Below, in pieces: positions 1-6,977 of a stretch of DNA of 18,515 nucleotides. A model generated the notes under the pieces. The model worked only from the letters and a program-made list of their open reading frames with translations, made no database searches and had not been told where the DNA came from. The position numbers and the translations under genes were made by a program. The DNA is from Candidatus Methanophaga sp. GoMg3.2 (GTDB lineage Archaea; Halobacteriota; Syntropharchaeia; Alkanophagales; Methanospirareceae): assembly GCA_013180565.1 (NCBI GenBank), contig QBUN01000407.1, forward strand, positions 1 through 18,515, read 5' to 3'. Position 1 is the first letter of the stretch, and every line of letters begins with the position of its first letter.

Positions 1-77
1 TTGATTGTTTGACAGCATCCTAACCACATCTACCCACATGAAACAGCGAAGAGCCTTAAAAATTAGAAGCGTGAAAG

Positions 78-248
78 ATGAAAAGAGATGAGCAACGTCC
101 GAAGTGGTGGCACGACGAAACGAAATCCGCCGGTGTGGATTACACCAGTGCGGAGCTGGTGCAGCGGTATGACGATATGCATCAACGTTTTCGCGACTAT
201 GAGAAGAACAGCGAGTCAATCATAAACCTGCTTAAAAAAATCGTATAG
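78..248 (+). pseudogene. N-terminal remnant of a class I SAM-dependent methyltransferase
   Basis: A 56-codon reading frame from ATG at 78 to TAG at 246-248. The product contains WWHDETKSAGVDYTSAELV and RYDDMHQRFRDYEK, the type of leader found before the Rossmann core in archaeal class I SAM methyltransferases (PEWW...GVDYT...YD...LRD, followed by a helix and then the glycine-rich SAM loop). The frame stops right after the first helix (SIINLLKKIV), so the whole SAM-binding and catalytic core is missing, and no continuation is visible in the next 170 bases in any frame. A GTGAAAG sequence precedes the ATG, and an AT-rich stretch near 53-65 could be an old TATA box. The family assignment rests on pattern memory only; it could also be an independent small protein. 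Confidence 0.4.
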
Positions 249-338
249 ATGAGCGAAATAAAATAAATATCCATTCCAATACAGCAAATTATCTTCTCAG
301 TTTTATTACACGGAGGTGGGGTAAAAACCTTTTTAGCC

Positions 339-392
339 GCTTCTCTATTGACCATCGAAGGTAGAGACTAAACTATTAAAACATAGAGAAGC
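339..392. repeat. 10-bp perfect inverted repeat in an otherwise empty stretch
   Basis: GCTTCTCTAT at 339-348 is repeated in inverted orientation as ATAGAGAAGC at 383-392, separated by 34 bases. It lies in the gene-free stretch 249-422, just beyond the 3' end of the leftward small-gene cluster, and could be a transcript-end structure. I see nothing else in 249-422 apart from a ribosome-binding-like GGAGGTG near 312 that has no ORF after it. Confidence 0.35.
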
Positions 393-422
393 ATGAAACT
401 CCAAGCGTTCCCTAAGCCTATT

Positions 423-638
423 TCAAATGCGGGTGTAAGAGACATATTTTTTTCCTCCTTTTACGAGGGTTTTATCGCGGGTGTACCTCCAGTACGATAC
501 AGACTCAGGTGCATTAACCCGGACTTCTACGCCTTGTGCTGCCGATACTAATATTGGCAGAACGGTAAAAGCTGCAACTACTATTGCTATCAAGGCAAGT
601 AAAACCGCTATGACTACCATTGACGACTTTGGTGTCAT
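423..638 (-). CDS. Small membrane-anchored or exported protein, unknown function
   Basis: A 71-aa product with one strongly hydrophobic segment at about residues 7-33 (VVIAVLLALIAIVVAAFTVL), a signal peptide or N-terminal anchor, followed by a short polar tail (VRVNAPESVSYWRY...KKYVSYTRI). The composition looks like a real protein, which is why I prefer this frame over the overlapping frame at 514-711 for this stretch. No clear ribosome binding site precedes its ATG, so it may depend on translational coupling to the upstream frame, or the two frames may be one gene broken by a frameshift near 640. It is the last member of a leftward cluster of very small genes. I do not recognise the family. 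Confidence 0.45.
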   Translation of the reverse strand: MTPKSSMVVIAVLLALIAIVVAAFTVLPILVSAAQGVEVRVNAPESVSYWRYTRDKTLVKGGKKYVSYTRI

Positions 639-711
639 TGCGCTCTTGCAATAACTTCAATATCCCATCAAGTGTTTCCCATTTTTGCTTACTTTCTATT
701 CCTACGTTCAT
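514..711 (-). CDS. Small hypothetical protein, real only in its N-terminal part
   Basis: The frame opens with ATG at 711 behind an AAGGCGAG ribosome-binding-like sequence; the first 23 or so residues (MNVGIESKQKWETLDGILKL...) look like a genuine soluble helical protein. Its second half overlaps the hydrophobic protein at 423-638 in another frame and is Ser/Gly-rich with little protein character. Either this is a short ORF that overlaps its neighbour, or the true product joins this N-terminus to the 423-638 frame by a frameshift. Function unknown. Confidence 0.25.
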   Translation of the reverse strand: MNVGIESKQKWETLDGILKLLQERNDTKVVNGSHSGFTCLDSNSSCSFYRSANISIGSTRRRSPG

Positions 712-725
712 TTTTTCTCGCCTTT

Positions 726-950
726 CTATGCGGAACCATCACTACCTAATTTCGACAGCCCCCTCTTTAGCGCACTCAAACCAGAACTGCGAAGGAAATG
801 GCATGGCTTACCCCGCAACTTACATGCTTCCTTAACCAATCGGCAAGCGTAATGACTGTTTATTTTGAGCAGTTCTGCATTTTCTTTATTCAACTGCTTT
901 CTTTTACTTCTTAAAACATCGAGTTCCTTTTTCAGCCCTTCAATCTGCAC
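726..950 (-). CDS. Small coiled-coil protein, unknown function
   Basis: A 74-aa product starting with GTG at 950. Residues 3-35 (GLKKELDVLRSKRKQLNKEN...) form a strongly heptad-like charged helix, so a coiled coil is likely; the C-terminal half contains two cysteines and a basic tail. The start lies inside the end of the upstream gene (19-bp overlap), and the GAGGGG sequence before GTG is unusually close, so the exact start is uncertain. Part of the leftward cluster of small genes with its promoter near 1300. No family recognised. Confidence 0.4.
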   Translation of the reverse strand: MQIEGLKKELDVLRSKRKQLNKENAELLKINSHYACRLVKEACKLRGKPCHFLRSSGLSALKRGLSKLGSDGSA

Positions 951-1168
951 ATCCCCTCGATAATCGCACTTATCTTTTGCGCATCTAACCGCTCAACTTC
1001 GTTCTTATACGGTGCAAATTGCTTTTCCAGCCTCTTTTCCACGCGTTTTGCTGGCTGACTTTGCGTCCTGCATATCTGAGCAAGAGATTGATGCATTTCA
1101 AAATCCGCTGAAAACTGGTTCTCATGGTTAAGCGTCAATTCCTTAAAAATTCGCTTCAACCCTATCAT
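932..1168 (-). CDS. Small charged helical protein, unknown function
   Basis: A 78-aa, Lys/Glu/Gln-rich product (MIGLKRIFKELTLNHENQF...) predicted by eye to be mostly helical, with no membrane segment and no motif I recognise. The ATG at 1168 has an AGGTGA ribosome binding site about six bases upstream, which lies inside the coding sequence of the preceding 39-aa ORF. The overlaps on both sides suggest translational coupling within a compact leftward unit, as often seen in viral, plasmid or other accessory gene strings. Confidence 0.45.
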   Translation of the reverse strand: MIGLKRIFKELTLNHENQFSADFEMHQSLAQICRTQSQPAKRVEKRLEKQFAPYKNEVERLDAQKISAIIEGMCRLKG

Positions 1169-1262
1169 CTAATTCACCTTCACTTTCGACTTCTCCAGAG
1201 CTATTCTGTAGTAGTCGCGTCAGTTCCTTCATCACCCTTGTTCTCTCCATATCATCCATCAT
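1143..1262 (-). CDS. 39-aa acidic small protein, first gene of the small-gene cluster
   Basis: This reading frame opens with two adjacent ATG codons (1262 and 1259) and ends with TAA at 1143-1145. GAGGG at 1269-1273 is a well-spaced ribosome binding site, which is the main reason to call it. The product (MMDDMERTRVMKELTRLL...) begins with a probable helix and ends in an acidic tail. It overlaps the next gene by 26 bp and lies directly behind the promoter with the palindrome at 1288-1300, so it heads the cluster. Function unknown; it might be only a leader peptide. Confidence 0.35.
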   Translation of the reverse strand: MMDDMERTRVMKELTRLLQNSSGEVESEGELDDRVEANF

Positions 1263-1287
1263 ATACAGCCCTCTTTTTTTAGGTTCT

Positions 1288-1331
1288 CCTAACTGTTAGG
1301 ATGATTAGGTATTAGGTACATAAATAATAGC
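1288..1331 (-). promoter_or_regulatory. Promoter and possible operator of the small-gene cluster
   Basis: Read leftward, an AT-rich TATA-like element (CTATTATTTATG, about 1321-1331) is followed about 25 bases on by a perfect palindrome, CCTAAC-T-GTTAGG (1288-1300), which would sit at the transcription start. The GAGGG ribosome binding site and first ATG follow at 1273 and 1262. The palindrome position is what one expects for a repressor site. A regulator cannot be named. Confidence 0.4.
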
Positions 1332-1373
1332 CCCTAAAAAGGTTCGGATATTAATAAAAAACCGAATACCTTC

Positions 1374-2582
1374 TTAATCTTTCTCTTTGACAAATCCCAT
1401 GAATAATGCTACTGCAATGGCCGATAGAACAAAACCATAAATGAATGTCGTTTCCGGACTTACCATATCCCAAAGTAAACCGGCAATCAAGCCAGCCGGC
1501 AGGGCGGCTAAGCCCGTGACGGTGTGAAATGCACCTAATGCAGTAGCTTTTAGCTCCGATGGCGCTAAATCAACAACAAAAGCCCTCTGAACACCATCAA
1601 TCATAGCATAGAAGACACCATATAACATGAATAACCCGATAATCGAAAAGAGATTCGATACAAAGACAAGGCCAAGAGACGTCAATCCAAACAGCGTATA
1701 GCCAATGACGATAACCGGCTTTCTGCCAACCTTATCAGAGAGTGTACCTGCGGGTATTGTGAAAATAGTGTAAAACACATAGAATATCGCGTACAACAAC
1801 ATTGCGGTGGGATTGGATCCCAGAGTGAACCACCCGTCAATCGTTAAGCCCAGATCAAGTACTCGCAGCATTAAAAACGCATAACCAAAATGCCCAAGCG
1901 TGAATACGGTCGCAACAATAATGAAACATTTTAGCTGTGGTGTGAGTGCTTTTAAACTAATCTGCAGTGATTTCGTGACAATATGTGTCTTCTTCTCCTC
2001 CCTTACAAATAGTATCAACAGAACGGCGATTAACGATGGTATACCAGCAACTAAAAAAACATTCCGGAAACCGAGATAAATGAGTAGGACAAGACCAAGA
2101 ACAGCGCCAAGGATTGAGCCTAGGCCGTCCATAGCTCTATGAATACCATATGCTTTTCCTCTTACGTTTGTGTCACAGGACTCCGCTATAATTGCGTCTC
2201 GGGGTGCGTTCCTGATACCTTTTCCTACCCGCTCTGCAATCCTGATTGCCAATACACTCGGCCATATATATGAAAATGCAAACAGTGGTTTCATTAACGA
2301 TGAAAGCCCATAACCAAAAAGGAGAAAGGGTTTTCTTCTCGCTATTTTATCAGACCAGTAACCAGAGAATACTTTTAACAGGCTGGCGGTGGTTTCCGCA
2401 GCACCTTCTATCAAACCAACAACCGTGGCACTGGCACCTAATGCAGTGGTCAAAAAAAGCGGGATCAGGGGGAATACCATCTGACTGCTCAAATCAGTAA
2501 ATAAACTAACCAACCCAAGAATGACTACATTTGCTCCAACGCCTTTCATCAAGCCAGTTCTAAAGTTTTTTTTGGCGTTCAT
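1374..2582 (-). CDS. MFS transporter
   Basis: A 402-aa integral membrane protein of the major facilitator superfamily, with about 12 hydrophobic segments. The cytoplasmic motif A loop appears in both halves: GYWSDKIARRKPF (about residues 74-86) and GTLSDKVGRKP (about 279-289). The N-terminal block FTDLSSQMVFPLIPLFL...GLIEGAAETTASLLKVFSG and the later RVGKGIRNAPRDA identify a widespread prokaryotic MFS group whose substrate I do not know. A longer reading starting at 2657 is possible, but the ATG at 2582 has an ideal AGAGGAGGT ribosome binding site directly upstream, and the 25 extra residues are Lys-rich and non-membrane, so 2582 is chosen. It lies 71 bp behind another MFS gene on the same strand and is probably co-transcribed. 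Confidence 0.85.
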   Translation of the reverse strand: MNAKKNFRTGLMKGVGANVVILGLVSLFTDLSSQMVFPLIPLFLTTALGASATVVGLIEGAAETTASLLKVFSGYWSDKIARRKPFLLFGYGLSSLMKPLFAFSYIWPSVLAIRIAERVGKGIRNAPRDAIIAESCDTNVRGKAYGIHRAMDGLGSILGAVLGLVLLIYLGFRNVFLVAGIPSLIAVLLILFVREEKKTHIVTKSLQISLKALTPQLKCFIIVATVFTLGHFGYAFLMLRVLDLGLTIDGWFTLGSNPTAMLLYAIFYVFYTIFTIPAGTLSDKVGRKPVIVIGYTLFGLTSLGLVFVSNLFSIIGLFMLYGVFYAMIDGVQRAFVVDLAPSELKATALGAFHTVTGLAALPAGLIAGLLWDMVSPETTFIYGFVLSAIAVALFMGFVKEKD

Positions 2583-2653
2583 ATTACCTCCTCTACAAGT
2601 TCTTTTATTTTTGGTTTTTTCCTTATAACTATTTAATTTGATAATGTCACATC

Positions 2654-3847
2654 TCATTTAGAAATCTTCTTTGATCTTATTGCTCGTAATCCAAAACCCA
2701 TCTTCAACAGGATTGGTATTGCGATCAGCGCTACCAAAATTTCGGAAATGCCGCCAAAAACAAAACTGGTGCTATAACCATACATATCAGAAAGAATGCC
2801 AGCCGCAGAAAATCCCACTACAAAACCCAGTGACCCAAAAACATTGAAGCCGCCTATCGCAGCACCCCTCTTATTTGGCGGTGATAGGTCTCCAGCCAGC
2901 GCAGTGCTCGATGGGAACATCATTGCTGCAAACACACCACAGCTAAGTATTAGTGCGATAAGGGCTGTTTTGCCCACGAAACACACCAGGCACATCTCCA
3001 AGCCATAGAAAAGAGAACCGATAACGAGTAGTGGTGCTCTACCTATTTTGTCCGAGAGTCTCCCAAAAGGGTATTGGAACATGACAAGAGGAAAGAGCAG
3101 CAGTGCTTGATACATCCCTCGCTCCGCACCACCAAATCCAAATGCATGGGCCAGATACAGCGGGAACGCGAAGATAAAAAATGCAATTGTGAATCGATCA
3201 ACGAAGCTGAAAAGGTAAGGAACTGCGAGTCGCTTCTCATCAATCAGAACTTTGATGGATTCGAGCATGGTATCGGGCTTGTTTTCAATGCGAACATCGT
3301 GTATCTGGGTCGCCGAAATCAAAGTGCCCATAAGGAAGAGGAAAGAGGTCAAATACATTGGGACAAACACGTTATACCGCTCTGCCAGAAAGCCGCCTAA
3401 TGGCGCACCAAATGCCATTCCAAGCATCATTGCCATACCTATCACGCCCATTGTCTTGCCATAGCTTGTTTTCGGCACAGAATCCAACGCACTCGTCATC
3501 ACGAGCGACCATGCCATAACCGTAATAGCGCCCTGTATAAATCTCAGTATCAAAAGAATGGGAAGTGTATTTGCCTGCGCCATAAGGAAATATAGCACGG
3601 CAGAGCCTGCAAACCCGAAAACAATGAAAAGTTTCCTTTTGCCACATTTGTCCGAGAGGGATCCCCAAATCATGGCAAAAATTACGTAGGCTAGCATTTC
3701 AAGGCTGAAAAACATACTCGCTTCTGTATTGCTGGCATTGAAACGATCAATAATAAATTCTTGGATCACCGGCGCCATAAGCGTCAAACTCAGCATCGCT
3801 ACAAACATCAAAACCGCATAGATTGCTACTTCCTTAATGTGACTCAT
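2654..3847 (-). CDS. MFS transporter, drug:H+ antiporter-like
   Basis: A 397-aa membrane protein with 12 probable transmembrane segments and MFS motif A in each half: GSLSDKCGKRKLF near residue 62 and GRLSDKIGRAPLL in the second half. The layout resembles DHA1-type exporters, but this does not fix the substrate. The ATG at 3847 has no strong ribosome binding site; a TATA-like TTTTTAAAT lies about 35 bases upstream, which suggests a nearly leaderless transcript. The second MFS gene (1374-2582) follows 71 bp downstream in the same direction, so the two are likely one operon. The two proteins are not close duplicates: only the motif A loops clearly match. Confidence 0.85.
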   Translation of the reverse strand: MSHIKEVAIYAVLMFVAMLSLTLMAPVIQEFIIDRFNASNTEASMFFSLEMLAYVIFAMIWGSLSDKCGKRKLFIVFGFAGSAVLYFLMAQANTLPILLILRFIQGAITVMAWSLVMTSALDSVPKTSYGKTMGVIGMAMMLGMAFGAPLGGFLAERYNVFVPMYLTSFLFLMGTLISATQIHDVRIENKPDTMLESIKVLIDEKRLAVPYLFSFVDRFTIAFFIFAFPLYLAHAFGFGGAERGMYQALLLFPLVMFQYPFGRLSDKIGRAPLLVIGSLFYGLEMCLVCFVGKTALIALILSCGVFAAMMFPSSTALAGDLSPPNKRGAAIGGFNVFGSLGFVVGFSAAGILSDMYGYSTSFVFGGISEILVALIAIPILLKMGFGLRAIRSKKISK

Positions 3848-3879
3848 TTTTCAATTAACGAGAAAAGAAAGGATCGGTG

Positions 3880-3888
3880 ATTTAAAAA
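3880..3888 (-). promoter_or_regulatory. TATA-like box before the MFS pair
   Basis: Read leftward, TTTTTAAAT lies 33-41 bases before the ATG at 3847, putting a transcription start about 10 bases before the start codon, in line with a very short archaeal leader. Assigned by position and composition only. Confidence 0.3.
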
Positions 3889-3993
3889 CTTTATTGGGTT
3901 TTTGAAATTATATATTTACAGACAACCACAACTGGGACCACTACGAATTTTTCTTCTATTGCAACAATTGATGATGTAGGTATAACTAAATTG

Positions 3994-4008
3994 TGACGCT
4001 TAACGTCA
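3994..4008. repeat. 15-bp inverted repeat in the MFS/aldolase intergenic region
   Basis: TGACG-CTTAA-CGTCA is a perfect 5-bp-arm dyad in the middle of the 284-bp divergent region between the MFS pair and the aldolase. It lies about 35 bases before the aldolase TATA-like box, so it could be an activator or repressor site. Nothing else notable is seen between 3889 and 4043. Confidence 0.3.
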
Positions 4009-4043
4009 ACATTCACGAATGCCTCTTTTTACTATACTCTCTC

Positions 4044-4120
4044 TTTATACTATATACAGGTGTAATAATATGCACATGGCAAAAATATTAAAGGAACATT
4101 TAACTTTAGTTTAAAGGAGG
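4044..4120 (+). promoter_or_regulatory. Aldolase promoter and ribosome binding site
   Basis: TTTATACTATATA at 4044-4056 is a good archaeal TATA-box candidate; a start about 25 bases later would leave a leader of about 50 bases. AAAGGAGG at 4113-4120 is a strong ribosome binding site, 11 bases before the ATG at 4132, and decides that start. Confidence 0.45.
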
Positions 4121-4131
4121 AAAAAAGAGAG

Positions 4132-5268
4132 ATGGAAGAAAGAGGTGAATTTGGACCAATAGCCGGGAATAAATTGTTCGGTGCTTTGTACAATACCGAA
4201 GGGATAATAATGGCTGCAAATACCAGGATCGTGCACGGTGTTGCAAAAGGCATATTCCGAGCAGCGAAAGATTTGAGAGCAGCAGTTATATTCGAGCTCG
4301 CAAAATCAGAGTGCGATTTAAAGGGCGGATATACGGGATTAACACCGCAAGAGTTCTCTAATGCCGTTTGCGAGATTGCGAATGACGTGGGGTTTGGTAC
4401 GTGGGCTCTACATGCTGACCACATAACGGTAAAGAAAGGGACGGAAGAAGAACTAAAGGTCGTGAAGGAATTAATAGAGGCACAAATTGCAGCTGGATAC
4501 ACGTCATTTGCGATAGACGCTTCTTTTTTGTTTGACCTGAGTGGAAAAACGACTTTGGAGGAACTGCAGCGGAATATTGATGTGACCACAGAACTTGCGA
4601 ACTTCATTAAGGAAAAGATGGCGGGTAGAGAGTTTGGCTTAGAAGTAGAAGTGGGCGAGATAGGAAAGAAGGATAAAGATGGATTGGTCCTTACAAGTGT
4701 TGATGAGGCGACTACGTATATTACCGAGTTGCAGAAGCGGGAGATTTATCCGCAGGTGCTGGCTATTGCAAATGGGTCAACACATGGCAACATATATGAT
4801 GCACAAGGCAATCTCATTGAACAGGTGTCAATAAATATAGAACGAACGGTGGAGATAGCGAAGGCAATAGAACCTTTTAACGTGCGGATTGCACAGCATG
4901 GTATTACCGGAACCCCGCTTAAGTTCATAAGCACGAAGTTTCCTAAAGGTTTGATACTAAAAGGCAATGTTGGCACGTTCTGGATGAATCTGGCATGGGA
5001 AGTATTTGAGATATTTGAACCTGAGCTGTACGAAGATATATGGGACTGGACTTTGAAGGAATACCGAGAAGAAGCAGCAAAGAAAGGAATAAGGAAAAAT
5101 GACGAGATTTTTGGTAAGTACAGTAAATTTGCAATAACAGTATTTAAGGACCGGATATACAGCGTTTCCGACGATACGACACGAGAACTAGAAGCTAAAG
5201 CGTACGCAGAAGCAATGATGTTCCTTAAAGCTTTTGGTGCTGTGGCTACTGCGGACAAAGTCTTATAG
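4132..5268 (+). CDS. Class II (zinc-dependent) fructose-bisphosphate aldolase family protein
   Basis: The 378-aa product matches the class II aldolase TIM barrel, which reversibly cleaves fructose 1,6-bisphosphate into glyceraldehyde 3-phosphate and dihydroxyacetone phosphate in the cytosol. Visible landmarks are HADH (94-97, catalytic Asp96 and zinc ligand His97), FAIDAS (about 127-131), LEVEVGEIG (170-178, Glu173), NGSTHGNIY (214-222, zinc ligand His218), and HGITGTP (256-262, zinc ligand His256 and phosphate-binding glycines). Length is in the usual range. The N-terminus (RGEFGPIAGNKLFGALYNTEG) is unlike the typical bacterial enzyme, so an aldolase acting on a related phosphosugar is possible. 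It has its own promoter and ends in TAG, convergent with the TPR gene. Most archaea use class I-type or bifunctional aldolase/phosphatases, so this class is less common here. Confidence 0.75.
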   Translation: MEERGEFGPIAGNKLFGALYNTEGIIMAANTRIVHGVAKGIFRAAKDLRAAVIFELAKSECDLKGGYTGLTPQEFSNAVCEIANDVGFGTWALHADHITVKKGTEEELKVVKELIEAQIAAGYTSFAIDASFLFDLSGKTTLEELQRNIDVTTELANFIKEKMAGREFGLEVEVGEIGKKDKDGLVLTSVDEATTYITELQKREIYPQVLAIANGSTHGNIYDAQGNLIEQVSINIERTVEIAKAIEPFNVRIAQHGITGTPLKFISTKFPKGLILKGNVGTFWMNLAWEVFEIFEPELYEDIWDWTLKEYREEAAKKGIRKNDEIFGKYSKFAITVFKDRIYSVSDDTTRELEAKAYAEAMMFLKAFGAVATADKVL

Positions 5269-5292
5269 GTGCTTATCTGAAATAGGATAGCT

Positions 5293-5307
5293 AATAGCGG
5301 TGCTATT
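5293..5307. terminator. Hairpin between convergent genes
   Basis: AATAGC-GGT-GCTATT forms a perfect 6-bp stem with a 3-base loop in the 38-bp gap between the aldolase stop and the leftward TPR gene stop. Its position suggests a two-sided transcript end; there is no strong T-tract. Confidence 0.35.
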
Positions 5308-5735
5308 CATACCCAGTCAGACGTTTCTTGTTTGAGCATACGTTTTGCCTCTTCATCTCTGCGTTTATGCCCTTCCTTTATCGCCACCGCACGGTTGAAG
5401 TACTCATCTGCTTTCTCATCATCGCCCGTAGTTTTGTAAATCTGCGCCAGATTGTAACAAGTTGATACGCCCTCGTCCATAAGATAGTTGCTGAGATTCA
5501 GTCCAGTGTTAAAGAATCCAATCGCCATCTCATATTGCTCTAAACTCGCATAAGCAACGCCACAATCGTTACAAGCCTTTGCCAGTGTCGGATGAAGCGG
5601 ATCTTTCTTCACGATTTCTTTGTAAATTTCGATTGCCTCCTCGAATTTCCCTTCATTAAGACGTTCTTCTGCGAGACTAAGCAACTCTTCTGCGGTCTTT
5701 TTATCATCTCCGCTGCCGCTTCTTTCTTCTACCAT
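5307..5735 (-). CDS. TPR repeat protein
   Basis: A 142-aa soluble protein made of about three tetratricopeptide repeats: AEELLSLAEERLNEGKFEEAIEIYKEIVKKDP, then CNDCGVAYASLEQYEMAIGFF, then CYNLAQIYKTTGDDEKADEYF, each with the A/G/Y/A pattern of paired helices. TPR units are protein-interaction scaffolds, so a partner cannot be inferred from this alone. The N-terminal 13 residues are charged and probably disordered, and the C-terminus is a charged helix. It lies 64 bp downstream of the EhaR-like HAD gene on the same strand and may be co-transcribed with it. No signal peptide or membrane segment is visible. Confidence 0.75.
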   Translation of the reverse strand: MVEERSGSGDDKKTAEELLSLAEERLNEGKFEEAIEIYKEIVKKDPLHPTLAKACNDCGVAYASLEQYEMAIGFFNTGLNLSNYLMDEGVSTCYNLAQIYKTTGDDEKADEYFNRAVAIKEGHKRRDEEAKRMLKQETSDWV

Positions 5736-5799
5736 AACAATAAGATAAATTGCATTAGAGCATAAATAGCATGGGTAATTTTGTTGATCTCAGGCGATT

Positions 5800-6864
5800 T
5801 TAGCCCAGCTTACCTGCGTCTTCTCTCACGCGCATTCGCAATCGTTTATGTATTGCTATTATCTCTTCTTTTCTTCTTTCGTCTGCACGTTCAAGATTAT
5901 GGAAATATGGAAACTGGATAGTCCCACCCGTTAGAAACTCCTTTATATCTGCTGTGATTTCACTATCAGGAATCGCCTCAGGATCTGCTTCAAACCCCTC
6001 CCGGTTCTCTTCCCATTTTGTCACCATATCCATCACTGCACCTTTACCATCACGTACAAAAACATTGCAGACTATATGAAGAACTCGTATATCGTCAGAT
6101 GCTAGACTTACATTGGCATATGGGACTGCATATTCGTTACCATTGAAGACAACGGATATTCCTCCGTGTGTTGCCACCTCGTTTAGCATCTTATAATCGG
6201 TGATGCTGTCGCCAACAGCGATGACATCGCTCAACGCTACCCCCTTTTCTTTCGCTATCGCCCTCACAGCATCTGCTTTCCTCTCTCCGCCTACTACCTT
6301 AGTCGTAAAGATGTCAAAGCCCAGCGAAGGGAGTTGAACGAAAAAGAACTCGTTTAGACGATTAACTATGCGTTCTCTGTTCTCAATGTCCGAATAAAGC
6401 TCAATTATATCTTCTTCTGCTTTTTTTATTACAGAGCAGACGTCTTTTTGTATGCTTCGCTCTAAATCCAACTTCGTGCACATAATGTTATCTTCGGCGA
6501 TTCCCAGTTTGCGACCTATATTGTATGCATGCTGCTCGTAACTTGTGGATATGATATAGATGTCCCAATTCTCAGCATGTAACCTCTCAAACAGATATTC
6601 GGCACCTTCTACTATCTTTGCACGTTCTGATACTTTCAATATATCTCCTTTGGTTATACCATGCAGCAAGAAGAAAGGCACAATTAAAGCAAGGGTATCT
6701 CCTGGCTCGTAGCCTTTCCTACCTTCTAGCGAGATAATATCGTCATATCTGCTTATAACCTCAAAAATAGACGCTCCTTCTTTTCCTATGAGTTGCATCA
6801 CGTCATAGGCATTATCTTGTGGCGATAGCGGTCCTTCAAGGTCGAAACATATTGTCTTTTCCAT
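5800..6864 (-). CDS. HAD-superfamily protein, EhaR-like (archaeal COG4030 type)
   Basis: A 354-aa protein with haloacid-dehalogenase phosphatase landmarks: motif I in CFDLEGPLS (Asp8; the usual second Asp is Glu10), motif II IISTS (104-108), a motif III lysine in GERKAD (Lys196), and motif IV GDSITD (218-223). The N-terminal DLEGPLSPQDNAYD...SRYDD...GYEPGDTLALIVPF resembles the archaeal family annotated as energy-converting hydrogenase A subunit R (DxEGP(I/L)S..DNA...). No Eha hydrogenase genes are nearby, so a general phosphohydrolase role is as likely; Glu at the second motif I position may alter catalysis. The TPR gene follows on the same strand, and a divergent DtxR-family regulator starts 113 bp away. 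Confidence 0.65.
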   Translation of the reverse strand: MEKTICFDLEGPLSPQDNAYDVMQLIGKEGASIFEVISRYDDIISLEGRKGYEPGDTLALIVPFFLLHGITKGDILKVSERAKIVEGAEYLFERLHAENWDIYIISTSYEQHAYNIGRKLGIAEDNIMCTKLDLERSIQKDVCSVIKKAEEDIIELYSDIENRERIVNRLNEFFFVQLPSLGFDIFTTKVVGGERKADAVRAIAKEKGVALSDVIAVGDSITDYKMLNEVATHGGISVVFNGNEYAVPYANVSLASDDIRVLHIVCNVFVRDGKGAVMDMVTKWEENREGFEADPEAIPDSEITADIKEFLTGGTIQFPYFHNLERADERRKEEIIAIHKRLRMRVREDAGKLG

Positions 6865-6904
6865 TGCGAATAGGTATGTATATATTGCGTTCGTACAAAT
6901 AAAC

Positions 6905-6923
6905 CTTTCTTTAGGAAAGAAAG
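6905..6923. promoter_or_regulatory. Perfect 8-bp-arm inverted repeat, possible operator
   Basis: CTTTCTTT-AGG-AAAGAAAG lies in the 113-bp region between the divergent HAD gene and the DtxR-family regulator, about 40 bases from the HAD start and 55 from the regulator start. A dyad this exact in a shared divergent promoter region suggests protein binding, though a transcript hairpin is possible. Confidence 0.4.
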
Positions 6924-6952
6924 CTTTACCAAAGAAATTAATTAGTTAATTA

Positions 6953-6964
6953 TAGGCTACCCTA
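6953..6964 (+). promoter_or_regulatory. DtxR-box-like operator before the DtxR-family regulator
   Basis: TAGG-CTAC-CCTA is an interrupted palindrome with the TAGG-N4-CCTA core of the DtxR/IdeR consensus (TTAGGTTAGCCTAACC type). It starts 25 bases before the regulator ATG and directly follows an AT-rich, TATA-like stretch (6936-6953), so binding would block initiation. No ribosome binding site follows, in keeping with a leaderless or nearly leaderless transcript. Autoregulation by the downstream protein is the natural reading. Confidence 0.5.
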
Positions 6965-6977
6965 ATATTGTTATAGT

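Noticed and set aside
2583..2657. Longer N-terminus of the first MFS gene
   Set aside because: The ATG at 2582 has an ideal AGAGGAGGT ribosome binding site, and the extra 25 residues are charged and unlike an MFS start.
4050..5258. Leftward ORFs of up to 185 codons opposite the aldolase
   Set aside because: They are antisense to a gene with clear catalytic motifs and have Ser-rich shadow composition.
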